A DNA stretch of 64,000 bases from positions 2,207,501 to 2,271,500 of the forward strand of contig OZ014414.1 in the NCBI GenBank assembly GCA_963965975.1, in the 5' to 3' direction. This document shows positions 25,001 to 36,010 of the stretch, one piece after another. The stretch comes from Xestospongia bergquistia (Eukaryota; Porifera; Demospongiae; Haplosclerida; Petrosiidae). The notes beneath the pieces are model-generated. The model had not been told where the DNA came from, made no database searches, and saw nothing but the letters and a program-made list of their open reading frames with translations. Both the position numbers and the translations under genes were made by a program. Numbering within the stretch: the first letter of the stretch is position 1; the number at the start of each line of letters is the position of its first letter.

Positions 25001-25639
25001 ACCTAATTTTTCTGCATATCTTAGTGATAAGAAGAAAAAGGTACAGACTAAATCATACCTGATTTGACTTTGTAACTTTGGATTTTAGTATAAACTTTGA
25101 TAAATGTTAATTGAACGTTTCAATGAAATAAGTATTAAATGCATGTAAGGAACATTTCACAGTTGTTTCACAATCGTTAAAGTAATTTAACTTATCCGAG
25201 TGTTAGTGAGAAGGTTCAAACATTATCAGTCAGACACATCATCAAAATGACTACTGTTAGATTTAATTAAATTCATTAATAGCTATAATATAGAGTTACT
25301 GATGCAATGATAACTATAGCATGTATGAAAAAACAATTATTATTAATTTTGTATTACCATTCTAATGTAGGTACAACAATCAAACCTTCAACTACACCAA
25401 CTTTTAAACAACCGCCTGGTAAAAAATTACTACAACTTAAATCATATTTTGTTTGTATGTTTATTTTAGGTTCATGTCTTACATTTAATTTTAGTTATTC
25501 TGGATGTTGTAAATGGTCGCTGACACCTGTATGTTCCCATAAAGGATGCTATTGTGACGAACACTGTCACAAATGGAATGATTGTTGTAGTGATATAGCT
25601 GATATTAGTTGTCATCCTAAAGATTTATTCTCTACTTAA
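19053..25639 (+). CDS. secreted subtilisin-like serine peptidase (S8) with two somatomedin-B domains, copy 2
   Basis: Seven exons: 19053-19331, 20249-20411, 20456-21217, 24281-24325, 24377-24550, 25371-25418, 25470-25639; 1641 nt in frame, 546 aa. The first three exons have exactly the same lengths as in copy 1 (279, 163, 762), so residue numbers coincide: Asp146 (ILDTG), His185 (DGHGTHVAS), Asn277 (AAAGN), Ser342 (SGTSMATS), all in consensus form. Exon 1 carries the signal peptide and I9-like propeptide. Two short Thr/Pro linkers (15 and 16 residues) separate the catalytic domain and the two SMB modules (about 417-474 and 491-546; CYCDE.CHKW.DCCSDI). The long repeat stalk and third SMB of copy 1 are absent. 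The stop at 25637 lies just before a relic donor (TTGGTAAGATAAATC) like the one that ends the other SMB exons, so the tail was shortened. Expected to be a secreted, self-processing endopeptidase; the substrate is unknown. Confidence 0.85.
21218..24280 (+). other. intron 3 of peptidase copy 2 (3.1 kb)
   Basis: Donor GTAAGTTTC and acceptor CTCCAATAG. I found no extra SMB or linker exon in it. Near its 3' end (about 23840-24010) it matches the sequence upstream of both linker exons of copy 1, evidence that SMB exons were copied with their surrounding intron. Confidence 0.55.
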
Positions 25640-28250
25640 ATGATATACTTGGTAAGATAAATCAATGCTTCATGAAATAATCAGTTTTCACGAGAAAATA
25701 AAATGCAAAGGGCAAGGTAGCACATTTGCAATAAGTTCATCATCTCATTAGTTATTAATAATAGTGTGGTTAATCAATGCTATTATTATTATTATTTAAT
25801 TTATGATAAGCATGAATAGACAAGTATAAGTCTAGAAAGGCCCACTTCAATAAGTTGCAAAGGATACAAGAGAACTTCAAAAGCTATACTGGCATACTAC
25901 TGATACCTTTAAATGAATACAATACAATATTAGTAACAGATATCAGTGATCTATATACATTATATAAACCTAGTCAGCTCAGGTGTTTCCAAAGGATATA
26001 ATCCTCGGATATATAGCCCTCACCAAATTTATTCTACCAGTTCTCTCATAGATATGTACATGTGTTATACAATTCAATACATGAATATGTGCTCATTAAT
26101 GTTGTTAGTATATAATACTTCAAGTACTTTAGTTTGAACACCTTTGAAAAAGTAAACTTAATAATAATTATTGTTAAATTGAACTATGTACGTGCATAAC
26201 TGTATAAAAATATTAAAAGCTACATTTTCAGCTTTTATTTGCAATAGATCAGACTAAATCATATCTGATTTGTTTTTGAACTGTGTCTATTCATAAAACT
26301 TTTTACAAATGTCATTTAAACAATGATTAATAATGCATACAGGAGTGTTTTGACAATTTTGGCACAATAGAGGATGAGAAAGACAAAGAAATATAGTAAT
26401 ATGCATATAACTAAGATCTTATAAAATGCTTCTCAGTTTAAACAGATTTACTCTATGTAGTTATAATTTCAGATAGTGACCTAATCAATAAATCAAAATT
26501 GTTCAAACTTCATTATAACGTGATACATGAGAATGATTATGATTTCAATTATAATTACACAGTGATTACGCAAAGTGAAAATTTTCCTTGTAGGCAAACT
26601 GAAAAATAGTTGAAAGGAATCCCATTTTCTGTTAAGAAGTAGCAAACTCTTCAACATGGTTTTAGTTTCTGAATGTATCATTCTAATAGTCAATCAGTCT
26701 GGGATAATAATAGTTGGTTTGTTTTTTTTTACTTTTAATAGAACGTAAATCCTAATCCAGTAACTAGAAGTACAATGGCTACTTTAATCAATCAATATTT
26801 GTTTTGAAAATTCAACACTTTTTGTGTTTAAATCTTTATATGCTTTATCAACAGACAAAGTATATAGTAATTACAAAATATAGAAGAAACAAATTTGACA
26901 CTTACAAATATGTAGACATGTTATGTTAGACACATATAGTCTAGTCAATAATTCTGTCTTTAAATTTATAATGTTTTTTATAACAGTCAATGTATGCAAT
27001 TGTTATATAGACATATAGTTAATGAATTATCTCTTATACAAGATGTATTCATTATCTAGTTTTATTACTATAATTATTATCTTCACTATAGATTTGAACT
27101 GAATCTCCAATCTTTTCAGCAAGTGCTACAATGTCGTATTTTGTCACTATGTAATACTATGTTGCCACTATTAATTAAAGAAAATAATGTGTGTGGTATT
27201 ATAGTAAAAAAATTAGTTATTTTTTGAAACAGGAAGTATTATTAATAATTGCTGCTATGTCTTTAGACAACATGTTTTATTTTGTTATTTTTACAGAATA
27301 TTTTTGCTTAAACAGCAATTAATTATTATTGCTGTTATTGCAATTAATTGTTTTGTATATATTATTATTGTGTTTGTTTGACAACGTGTTAGTAAAATGC
27401 TCCTAGAATGGATCCATTATGGAAAATATAATGATCAGAAGCAAGTATAAAAATGTCTTTATACATAAATAAATCAAATATCCTGTAATATCAATCTCTT
27501 GCTTATTTATGATAATGTAGGTTTTCTATATTGTCCTAAGTTAATATGTGTTACAATTATTACATGCTTGTTTTATTCATTTTCTCATCATATTAAGTTT
27601 TTGGGTATAGTATAGGCAATAAAATTAAAAATTGAAGTAGCAATAAAATTGCCTTAATTATTGAGCAATACTTGAAACAATATATACTTTTTCAGAACTA
27701 GAAAGTATAATTTAAAAATTCATTGTTTCAAAAAAATTAGCATCATATATACTCACAAAGAACTGAGTATAGTAGTATAGTGACATATGAAACAATTATA
27801 ATAACATTGACTTGGAATGTACAAAAACAAGTACAGATACATACAAAATGTTAATTGATACAATTTCTTTGGAGTTTCCCTAATTTGACAATTTGCAATG
27901 CTGTTTCAGTACAACAAAAAATGCAGAACGAAGTTAGCATGTTTAAACATTTTAATTTTAACAGACATGTGTTAAAACAGGCTTTGAAAATGTTGACAAG
28001 AAATCATCTGCAAAACCTCAACCTTTCCATAGCTGAACAGTCCATGCTAGTTTAAGCTGTTCAATCCTTGTGTTCATATCAAAGTATGTTATAGCTAGCT
28101 AATTCATATTAAATAAAGAAATATTATAATGTAAGCCACATAATGGCAGGCCTGAGGGGAATGTCTGCTTACTAATGATTTCATTTATTAGCTCTCAGAT
28201 TGTTATGACCTTTCTTCTTTCTTTACCTTAAGGAGTTATACCAGGCTAAA
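25640..28250. other. intergenic region
   Basis: No exon supported. The first 200 bases resemble the introns that follow SMB exons in copy 1 (AATTTATGATAAGCA block). The rest is AT-rich with only short spurious frames. Confidence 0.5.
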
Positions 28251-28654
28251 ATGAGACCATTCCCAGTTATTTTGTCTGTGTTTGTTGCTCTCTTTTCATT
28301 CATCATGGGAGATTACGGACCAGATACAGATGATGGACCAGGTATGTTATTATTTTATCTATCATTTAAACTGTGATACAGTAATATATTATAAGTAAAT
28401 ATCATTGAGTCAAGGGTAAACTACCTGGTAAATTTTAATTCTACACATAGATGTTAACTGTGATTAGTATTAGGTTTATAGCTAGATTCAATATGAAAAA
28501 AAGTATTGTGGTTATTCATTTTATTTGCTTGTTTACCACAGATGAGGGTGAAATAGTTGTATTAATTCTTGTTTCACTTGCAACAGTAGCATGTGCGTGT
28601 TTGATTGGATGGTGTGTTTGCTGGACGTGTTGTAAGTGTTGCTGTTGGAATTGA
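28251..28654 (+). CDS. 67-aa Cys-rich single-pass membrane peptide, copy 2 (intact)
   Basis: Two exons, 28251-28341 and 28542-28654, joined in phase 1 (donor GTATGTTATT, acceptor TTTACCACAG). The precursor has a signal peptide (about residues 1-20), a short acidic ectodomain (DYGPDTDDGPDEGE), a membrane helix (VVLILVSLATVACACLIGW), and a tiny Cys-rich tail (CWTCCKCCCWN) that looks heavily palmitoylatable. The AATAAA at 28654-28659 overlaps the stop codon, so the 3' untranslated region may be very short. The gene follows a peptidase gene in both duplicated units, and its exon structure and 5' flank are conserved, supporting reality. I do not recognise the family. Confidence 0.65.
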
Positions 28655-29849
28655 ATAAAAGTATGAAGCCTGTTAAATTGTCAAAACTGACTAACTAGCT
28701 ATTTTCAAAAACTAAATGCAACTGCATTCACTTCTTTCAATATACATGTAATCACTGTGTGACATTTAGACCAATTTATTTTATAGAGTAAAACTTCATC
28801 GTGACTATTACAATCATTACTGTATAATGATTGTTAGCATTGTAATACACTGTTACTACATTTCTAAATTTCTCATATTAGTATAAACAATGTTTGGCAT
28901 TAACTATAAATATCATTTATCTTTGTAACATGTTTACATTTCATGATAACTTTTCAGAATCAGAAACAGATATGTTTATAAGTATACATGTAGACCTATA
29001 AGTATAATGAGACCTTTTTTAAAGTGTTTAAACAAGAAGCAGTACAAAGACAGCCTATGTGTAAACTAAGAACCAGTAGGAGGGAGATATGGTATTCCAT
29101 TCTAGTTTAATCAAGAGGAAATGAGAGCCTTTATGTAAACTGGGAGGGAATATCATGGTGATATAGCAAGAGTGGATGTAGATTGCAGTCAACTGAAATT
29201 CGAAATCCAGCAAACAATCTTAGGTTCTTAATTATGTTAATCATGTAGTGAAAATCTGTGATGCCCTATCTCTGAATGACACTGACTATTCATCTTCTAC
29301 AATCAAGCAAAAATTTCTGAAATTAATTAACAACTTTTTACTTATTTACATATTATCAACATAGTCATGTTATTTATGTTAATTTTTTTAATTGCTGAAA
29401 AAACTTATTATTAGTTGTTAACATCCTAGGTTAACTTTAAATACTTTTCATAGAGTCTCTACATTCTCTTTCACAAGCCTGTATATGTGCTGTCAAATAT
29501 AGTTATTAATTGCATGCTTGTAGAGTTGGCTGAGTAGTTAGAAGAGTACACATATACAATTAAAGCTGATATTATTCTTTTTTATTCTTTTTATTAACTG
29601 TTGTATTCTTCTCAGTTTTTTCACGCATAATTTATTACTTAAATGAAAACCATAGAGAATCAAATCTTGATGGATTCCATTTATTGAAGCTTGTGGATAT
29701 CGGATTGGGGAATTATGAGGGCAAAAGAGTTTTGGCTTAGCTATTAGTCATAGTGAAATTGAAATTGTAGCTAGTCCTAATATTCTGATTTTTATTCATA
29801 TGTGAAATCAGTGTGTGAAATATTAACAACATATTACCAATATATACTG

Positions 29850-29864
29850 ATATGTATATATATG

Positions 29865-29901
<37 letters not shown>
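29850..29901. repeat. AT-rich microsatellite
   Basis: Alternating TA/TG then a pure (AT)n tract of about 30 bases. Confidence 0.9.
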
Positions 29902-29904
<3 letters not shown>

Positions 29905-31241
29905 TATCTATATATAATATATTAATACATTTATTTTATTAATATTAACCTCTCAATTTTTTCCCTGCACAGTCCATGTATATCTAGATCTAAGCACAAT
30001 TAATATTCTAATACTAAATAAATAAACAGTAAGTACTTATTATAGTAAATTGTAGCTGAATCTTAGTAGCCAGCATAGAACACTTCAATCTGTAGCGTTG
30101 AGTAATAATTCTACCACTCAATATTTGCTGATTGTAGGATCTGAATATGTTTTTAATGGAGATTCAGATTTATCAACTTAAATCCGTTGTTATTACCAAC
30201 ATCTAACTATAAACTCCCTTCTTATTACTCATTCTCTCAGGTCCGTGTTATTGGTCAAATATGTGTCCTCGTTAAATCAGTTATTATGTTGTATGTTATA
30301 TAATATGTTGTAATATGTTGTCTTCATCAAGCTCCCTAACAAAAAACTAAATGCCTCAAAGACTGAGTTTTATTTGTAATGCTTTGTGTATTCTCCTTAT
30401 ACCCTTAACCTTTTATCTGTCAGTGACCTTATTGCATCTTCACTCTTCCCATTGTAAACACATGTGAAACAAACAATGGCGCCATTCGTCTGGCACCATA
30501 AGTTATTTAGGACAATGTATCATTATAACTTATGTACATATGTACAAACCTTTCTTTGTTACTATTGTCTAAGTATGCTATATAAACTTAACTGTATTCT
30601 TTTAGAAGAGAGTTTTCCGTTCTCAACCTAAATTGTTACGTTGTTGACTGGACTGTGCAGCACTGAATCATGGTAAATAAATTAAAGGGTTATCCTGATG
30701 GGAATGCATCATCTCTTAAAGGTCTACACATCTTCGTATGTGGCTCACCATTTGTGTTATGTATTCAGGAAGCTGACGTCAGGCAGACAAGAAAACCATT
30801 ACTCTTTATTCAGGTGGATGACTCTATTAAGATTTTTAGCCGCACTGTTATGTTCACGACTATAATACTTAATTACGTCCTGCTAATACAAGCACTTTGA
30901 TATTCAAGGTAGTTTATAGTGGGAGTTTCGTTATAAAATCAGTTATGTCTCTCATGAGATTGATAGACGATATAAAGCTTATTCTTTGTGGACTCTTGAA
31001 ATAGTCAGCCATACAACTCAACAGTAATACAAGAAATGACCATATCATTGGAACTGTTTTGTAACCTGTCATAGGAAAGGGAAAAGTTAGAAGATGGTTC
31101 GGTTGAGAGTTCTGTAAAACGGTCAGAAGAGCTGTCTCAACTACCAGTCTCAACTACCACTCAATATGTCAAGAGATACGAGCCATAGAAAAGGGAAAAG
31201 TTAGAATACAACTGAAACAACTGCATCAAAAGAAATGTGCA

Positions 31242-32240
31242 TCTGTCGAGGTTCTGGCTATTTGAGTTCGGATGTTCTGTCGAGGTTCTGATTTGAGTTC
31301 GGATGAGACGTCTGTCATTGTCAAAAGAGATGTCTCAACTCGTCATGAGCAAACTGTGTAACCATAACTGCAAATAAAGAGAGATCATTGGCCAAAATCT
31401 CTATTAAATCAATACTGATATTACTGACAAGTACCGCTGTTAATCCCAACTACGAAAAGACACAATAGAATCTGAAATAATTCTTTGCTGTGACAAGTAT
31501 TTCAACAGATGTTTGGCTCTATACCATTATATTCACTATGTCATCGCCGTTAATAGATATCAATTGAGCTTGTTAAGATGGAGTACATTTGTTCTTTGAA
31601 ATTGGCCTTACAATTATTTCACCAGTTGAACAGACATGCAACATGGGATTATTAACTGCACAACAAATGATTGCACATGGCATATTGTTTATGCTTATTG
31701 CATATTATTAATGCAACAACAAACATTTGCCTCTGCAGGAAAAATATGGGACAATGCAACATGGCCATGGATTATCATTTGCACATAATTTTTGCCTGTT
31801 CAACATGGATTATTAATTGCACAATATCTCTCTTCAACATGGACTATTAATTGCACAATATCCATCTTTTGCATTTGCAAGACCAATATCAAAATTATTA
31901 AGGTATTGAGTTGGAACTGATCGTAAGAACCTTCAAAGATCAAAGAATTAAAACGTATTCAGGATTAGCATCACACATTGCTTCACATTAAAACGTATTC
32001 AGGATTAGCATCACACATTGCTTCACTTCTCAAGTGTCATTCATTGAACTGAAAACTTAGGATTTTGACTCCATCCTGATTTTCATAAGGAATGGTTTGA
32101 AAACACAATTCCTTGTAATTATAGCATCTTCTGGTTGTTCTGGATATTCTGGTGGTTGTTCTGGATATTCTGGTTGTAAGTATAGTTAATTTCTGGTGGT
32201 GGTTCTGGATATTCTGGTTGTAAGTATAGTTAATAGTATT
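31242..32240 (+). repeat. cluster of short tandem duplications
   Basis: Three independent arrays: 31242-31306 (two units containing CTGTCGAGGTTCTG and TTTGAGTTCGGATG); 31947-32026 (two near-exact 40-bp units containing ACGTATTCAGGATTAGCA); and 32137-32235 (TTCTGGATATTCTGG units and two TTGTAAGTATAGTTAAT blocks). ATGGATTATTAA.TGCACAA also recurs within 31640-31860, and GAAATTGGCCTTACAATTAT occurs at 31598 and 32248. Non-coding as far as I can tell. Confidence 0.8.
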
Positions 32241-33529
32241 GTTATGTGAAATTGGCCTTACAATTATTTCTGGTTGTATTTTCTGCTTTTGTTCTTTCTT
32301 CTTAGCTTCAAACTGTTATTGCAGTTCTAGCATAAAATTTGTTGTATCCTCAATTAAACCCTTTTGCAATCTTAGAAATTATTTGTCTTGTACTACTGCT
32401 GCAAATTTCTTCTGGTTGTATGTTCAGCTTTCTCTTGAATCCACAATTGATACATATGTCAAATCAAATTGAATTGTCTTGTATTGTCTTTATTAATCCT
32501 GAGTAATGCAGTGTTAATCCTAACAGTTATATACTCTTAAAATTGGTTTGAAATAAGAACTTTGGAAAATAAACAACCGCATTGGATTGAGACAAATTCA
32601 TAATTCGTCATAACGTATATGTTCCACAAAACGTTGATCTTGACATTCTTTAAGTATACTGTAGTCATTTTGTACATGTATATGATCATTTTGTACAGAG
32701 ACAAATTCATTATTTGTCACAATGCATATGTTCCACTAAGTGGTCATTTTGTACATGTATATAATTAGATCTACTACATATATAACATATATCTACTACA
32801 TATATAACATATATGAATTGCTAAGTTAAGAATAATGAATGCTATTCGATTCAAGAAGAAAGATATTCCATTTTAAGATCCAATATTTAGATTATACATG
32901 TATAATATGATATTTCTGTAATCTTTAAAGAAGAAAGAAAGACAACAATTCTGAACCAACACAAAACAAAAACTATAACTAACAGATTTGAGTTACAAAC
33001 AGGAAATTCATGCTCTTATATGCCATCAAAGCCGTACAACAATGTAGTTAAGTTATTACATGTAGAATAAATAAGGTTCAAGCCCATAGTTCTTAATACA
33101 CATTTCAAAGTGATACTTTCATGATCAGCTGTCAATTTTCAACTCAAATAACCAAGCACTGTCAGTTGAAAGACATGCAGTACTTCTACCAAATGCAAGA
33201 CAAGATTCAAGGTCAAATTATTTCTTCTGTCTTGTGGATGTGAAACTCTTAAAGCTCAAATAATGAATACAGATTACTCTGTTTCAATTCTTCTACAGGT
33301 ACAGATCTACCAGGGGCAGGACATTAATCTCCCTTAGATAATATCTATGTTGAGATGACAGGTTTCTTTGTATTGACAGTAAGGCTAAACTATCGAACCT
33401 TTATAGTGGAGCGCAAGTACATCTTAATGCAATGAAGAGATGAAAAACTGCGTTCAACAGTTGCAGTAGAGGTACCAAAAGTCATCGCTACCATTAAGCA
33501 CTCTCTCATGCAGAAGTGGAAACGCTTCC

Positions 33530-33718
33530 TGCTATAACCTGACCAAGATACGTTCAACATATAACAATAAATACAAAAGAATATGAGTGAGACAACTTGT
33601 ACAAAACTCAAATAGAACTAACTCAAAACGTGCTGACACAATACATACATGTCCTCATCTGGAATATTCTGGAAAACATAAATATTCATATATTATTACC
33701 ATATTCATAATTATCACA
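33530..33718 (-). repeat. 3' LTR of the nested gypsy element
   Basis: TG..CA ends on the minus strand (TGTGATAATTATG ... TATAGCA). Bordered by the polypurine tract on the inside and the CTTCC target duplication on the outside. Confidence 0.85.
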
Positions 33719-34963
33719 TTTCCCCCCTCTTAAGTTTGAAGTAGGGGTGCAAAACGATCAACAGGTCGTGGTACACGAGTAGAATGACGAACAGGAACAG
33801 GACGATCTTGTGCAGGTGGTGGTATATCGACTTGAACTGCAGGAGGATCTGGATTTGGAGTTCACGCATCTGACATAAACCAATCTTCAACTGGTTCCTG
33901 AGGAACGTGGTTAGAATAGTTACGTCTAAGGTGATCTACATGACGTCTTAGAACAATGCCAGTGTTTGTTTGTAGCTCATATGAAAGTGGACCAGTGACT
34001 TTTGTAACCTTAACAGGTATCCATTCTGTTCCATGGAAGTTTTTTGCAAAAGTTTATCATTATTTCAAACTTACGAGGGACTTTATTCCTAATCAACTTT
34101 GCATGAAGTGTCTGGGTGTAGTAAATCTAATGAAGTGCGAAGTCGTCTCCCCATTAATAGTTCAGACGGTGAAACTCCCATGGTAGTCTGAGGTGTTACA
34201 CGGTATTTCAACAAAAATCAAGCTAACCTAAGTTCCATGGGTTCTTCCATTTTTAAGACAGCATGCTTAAAAGTTTGTACAGCACGTTCAGCCAACCCAT
34301 TTGAAGCTGGGTGATAGGGAGAGGTAAAATAGTGTTTTATCCCGTTCTGGGACATAAACTTCTGAAATACTGAACTTCTAAAACCAGGTCCATTGTCCAA
34401 TACTATGTGTTCTGGGAGGCCCATGCGTGGCAAAAAGGTAACGTAAGACTGCAATTGTTGAATTGGAAGATGTAGACTTGACTATCTGATCATCGATCCA
34501 TTTGGAATGTGCGTCTACAACTACTAGAAAAAATTTACCATAAAAGGGTCCTGCATGGTCTATATGTAATCTTGCCCAAGGTCTATTAGGACATTCCCAT
34601 GGGTGTAGGGAGCCTTCGGGGCTGATGAATGATTGTTTTGACAAATGTGACAGTGTCTTACTTTATTAAAAATATCAGAAACAAGATGTGGCCACCAGAC
34701 ATATGATCTAGCCAAACTGTCGAAGTCTTCCGTCTCAGGAGTAGTGAATATGTTCGTGAGTATCTCATACATTTCATAGCACAGCGCAGAGAGAAAAACA
34801 GCCTTCTTACGATCCTCTGTTATATTGTTTGCTTTGAAGTAGAGCTGCACACGTTGTACGTACTTCGGGAAGTTATGCTGCTTTGGGTCAAATACTTCGA
34901 GCTTGCCCATTGTAGTCGGTGCCATCTAGTTAGTGAGTTTGTTTCAGCTCTCGTCGCCAAATA

Positions 34964-35142
34964 TGTTGTAACCTGGCCGATATACGTTCAACATATAACA
35001 ATAAATACAAAAGAATAACGAGAGAGTCAACTTGTAAAACTCAAAAAGAACTAACTCAAAACGTGCTCACAAAATACATACATATGCTCATTCTGGAATA
35101 CATAAATATTCATACATTATTACCATATTCATAATTATCATA
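34964..35142 (-). repeat. 5' LTR of the nested gypsy element
   Basis: Matches the 3' LTR. The outer end reads TATGATAATTATG, so the first dinucleotide has drifted from TG to TA. Bordered by the second CTTCC. Confidence 0.85.
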
Positions 35143-36010
35143 CTTCCTTTACAGGGTCTATGTCCTCCAAAAGGTAACAAGTTTCCTTCTTCAGCTTCTT
35201 GTCCTCAGGAATCGAGTTTCTTACCAGAAAATTTTGGAAAGTCATAATTTCATTCTGTAAATTGTCAGTGGGAAGACTTTTGTGGTATTGATCAAAAAGT
35301 AGAATAATCAAGTCGGCTTTAAGAAAATTCTTTGACTTGGGATTCAGACAATCGATTGATTTCATCAAAGATACATTGATGTCACAAAATCTGTCCTTCA
35401 TTTCTGTGACAATCACATCAATAGTGGAGAAGTATATATCTACTTTGTAGCTATCACTTGATGCTGAATTTGAAGCAGTGCTACTGCCTATTGTTTCAGT
35501 TGTCATTACATAGTCATTCATTGCAGCAGGAGGTTGCCTCTGTTGTCTTCTTCTAGGAGTAACTACCTCTATCTCATGGTGTCTAGCAAAGACAAGACCT
35601 TCTTCCCAGAGCAGATTCCATGCATTATAAATTTGCAGGTATCAAAAGTGTCAATTTTCGCTTGGATAAGGCTAGCAGCACTCCCAAGGTCCAGTGAATC
35701 CTTTTGGAGCAAATCTGAAAGATTAGCAGATATCCCTATCACTTATTTAAAGATGGTAAGGCTTACTACAAATCTGGAGACTTTACCCCAGATAGAATTC
35801 CACTGGCTTCAACAGCCTTGTTTCTGTCTGAACCATCGACTGTTTCCTGGAACAGAAAGTGGAAAATCAATGCCGACTGGTTGAGTAGGCTTTGTGGCTT
35901 TATCTTTAGCTATGTCTGCAGGACCATCTACTCTCTGGCTTGAGCTTGACGCTACGTCACCAACATGTACATGTACGTTAACTTCTGGTATTGTGGGTAT
36001 AAACAATGCG

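Larger units (their letters stand above)
28655..33389. other. long region without a supported gene
   Basis: 28990-29690 matches 16640-17300 (end of the duplicated unit). An AT microsatellite lies at 29850-29901. From about 31240 to 32240 there are several local tandem duplications (listed separately). The open frames near 30670 and 30914 have no recognisable domain. The part next to 33390 may be the 3' flank of the hAT element. Confidence 0.5.
33530..35142 (-). mobile_element. internally deleted Ty3/gypsy LTR retrotransposon nested in the hAT
   Basis: Both LTRs are present (3' LTR 33530-33718; 5' LTR 34964-35142; roughly nine bases in ten match by eye), flanked by a perfect 5-bp target duplication CTTCC (33525-33529 and 35143-35147). 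A polypurine tract (AAGAGGGGGGAAA, minus strand) abuts the 3' LTR at 33719-33731. The internal part starts with a gag-like ATG at 34925 and then, after 'TTPETEDFDSLAR', runs directly into the integrase zinc-binding region 'YVWWPHLVSDIFNKVRHCHIC'. Protease, reverse transcriptase and RNase H are missing. Integrase core pieces follow in shifted frames (34644-34218), with 'HIDHAGPFYGKF', 'LDNGPGFRS' and 'YHPASNGLAERAVQTFK'. The tail ends 'STRVPRPVDRFAPLL'. Non-autonomous and dead. Confidence 0.88.
33390..36010 (-). mobile_element. degenerate hAT transposon (TTF/ZMYM-type), split by a nested gypsy element
   Basis: Minus strand, 5' to 3'. 36006-35809 reads a 'PTQPVGIDFPLS' region like the TTF zinc-finger segment of hAT proteins. 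35650-35138 includes 'VVTPRRRQQRQPP' and 'YKVDIYFSTIDVIVTEMKDRF' (split here: YKVDIYFSTIDV / IVTEMKDRF), with 'LNPKSKNFL', typical of the central hAT transposase. 33611-33390 carries the C-terminal dimerisation block 'TATVERSFSSLHCIKMYLR'. Between the last two lies the gypsy insertion 33530-35142. Frames are broken and part of the C-terminal region is frameshifted, so it is a dead copy. An acidic exon-like stretch at 36130-36290 (minus) could be a 5' exon of the same element but this is unproven. Terminal inverted repeats were not found. Confidence 0.72.

Noticed and set aside
30300..30670. possible LTR with TATATAAA-like signal ending near a gag-like ATG at 30670
   Set aside because: No second copy, target duplication, primer-binding site or retroviral-type domain could be found; the 76-aa frame has no recognisable motif.
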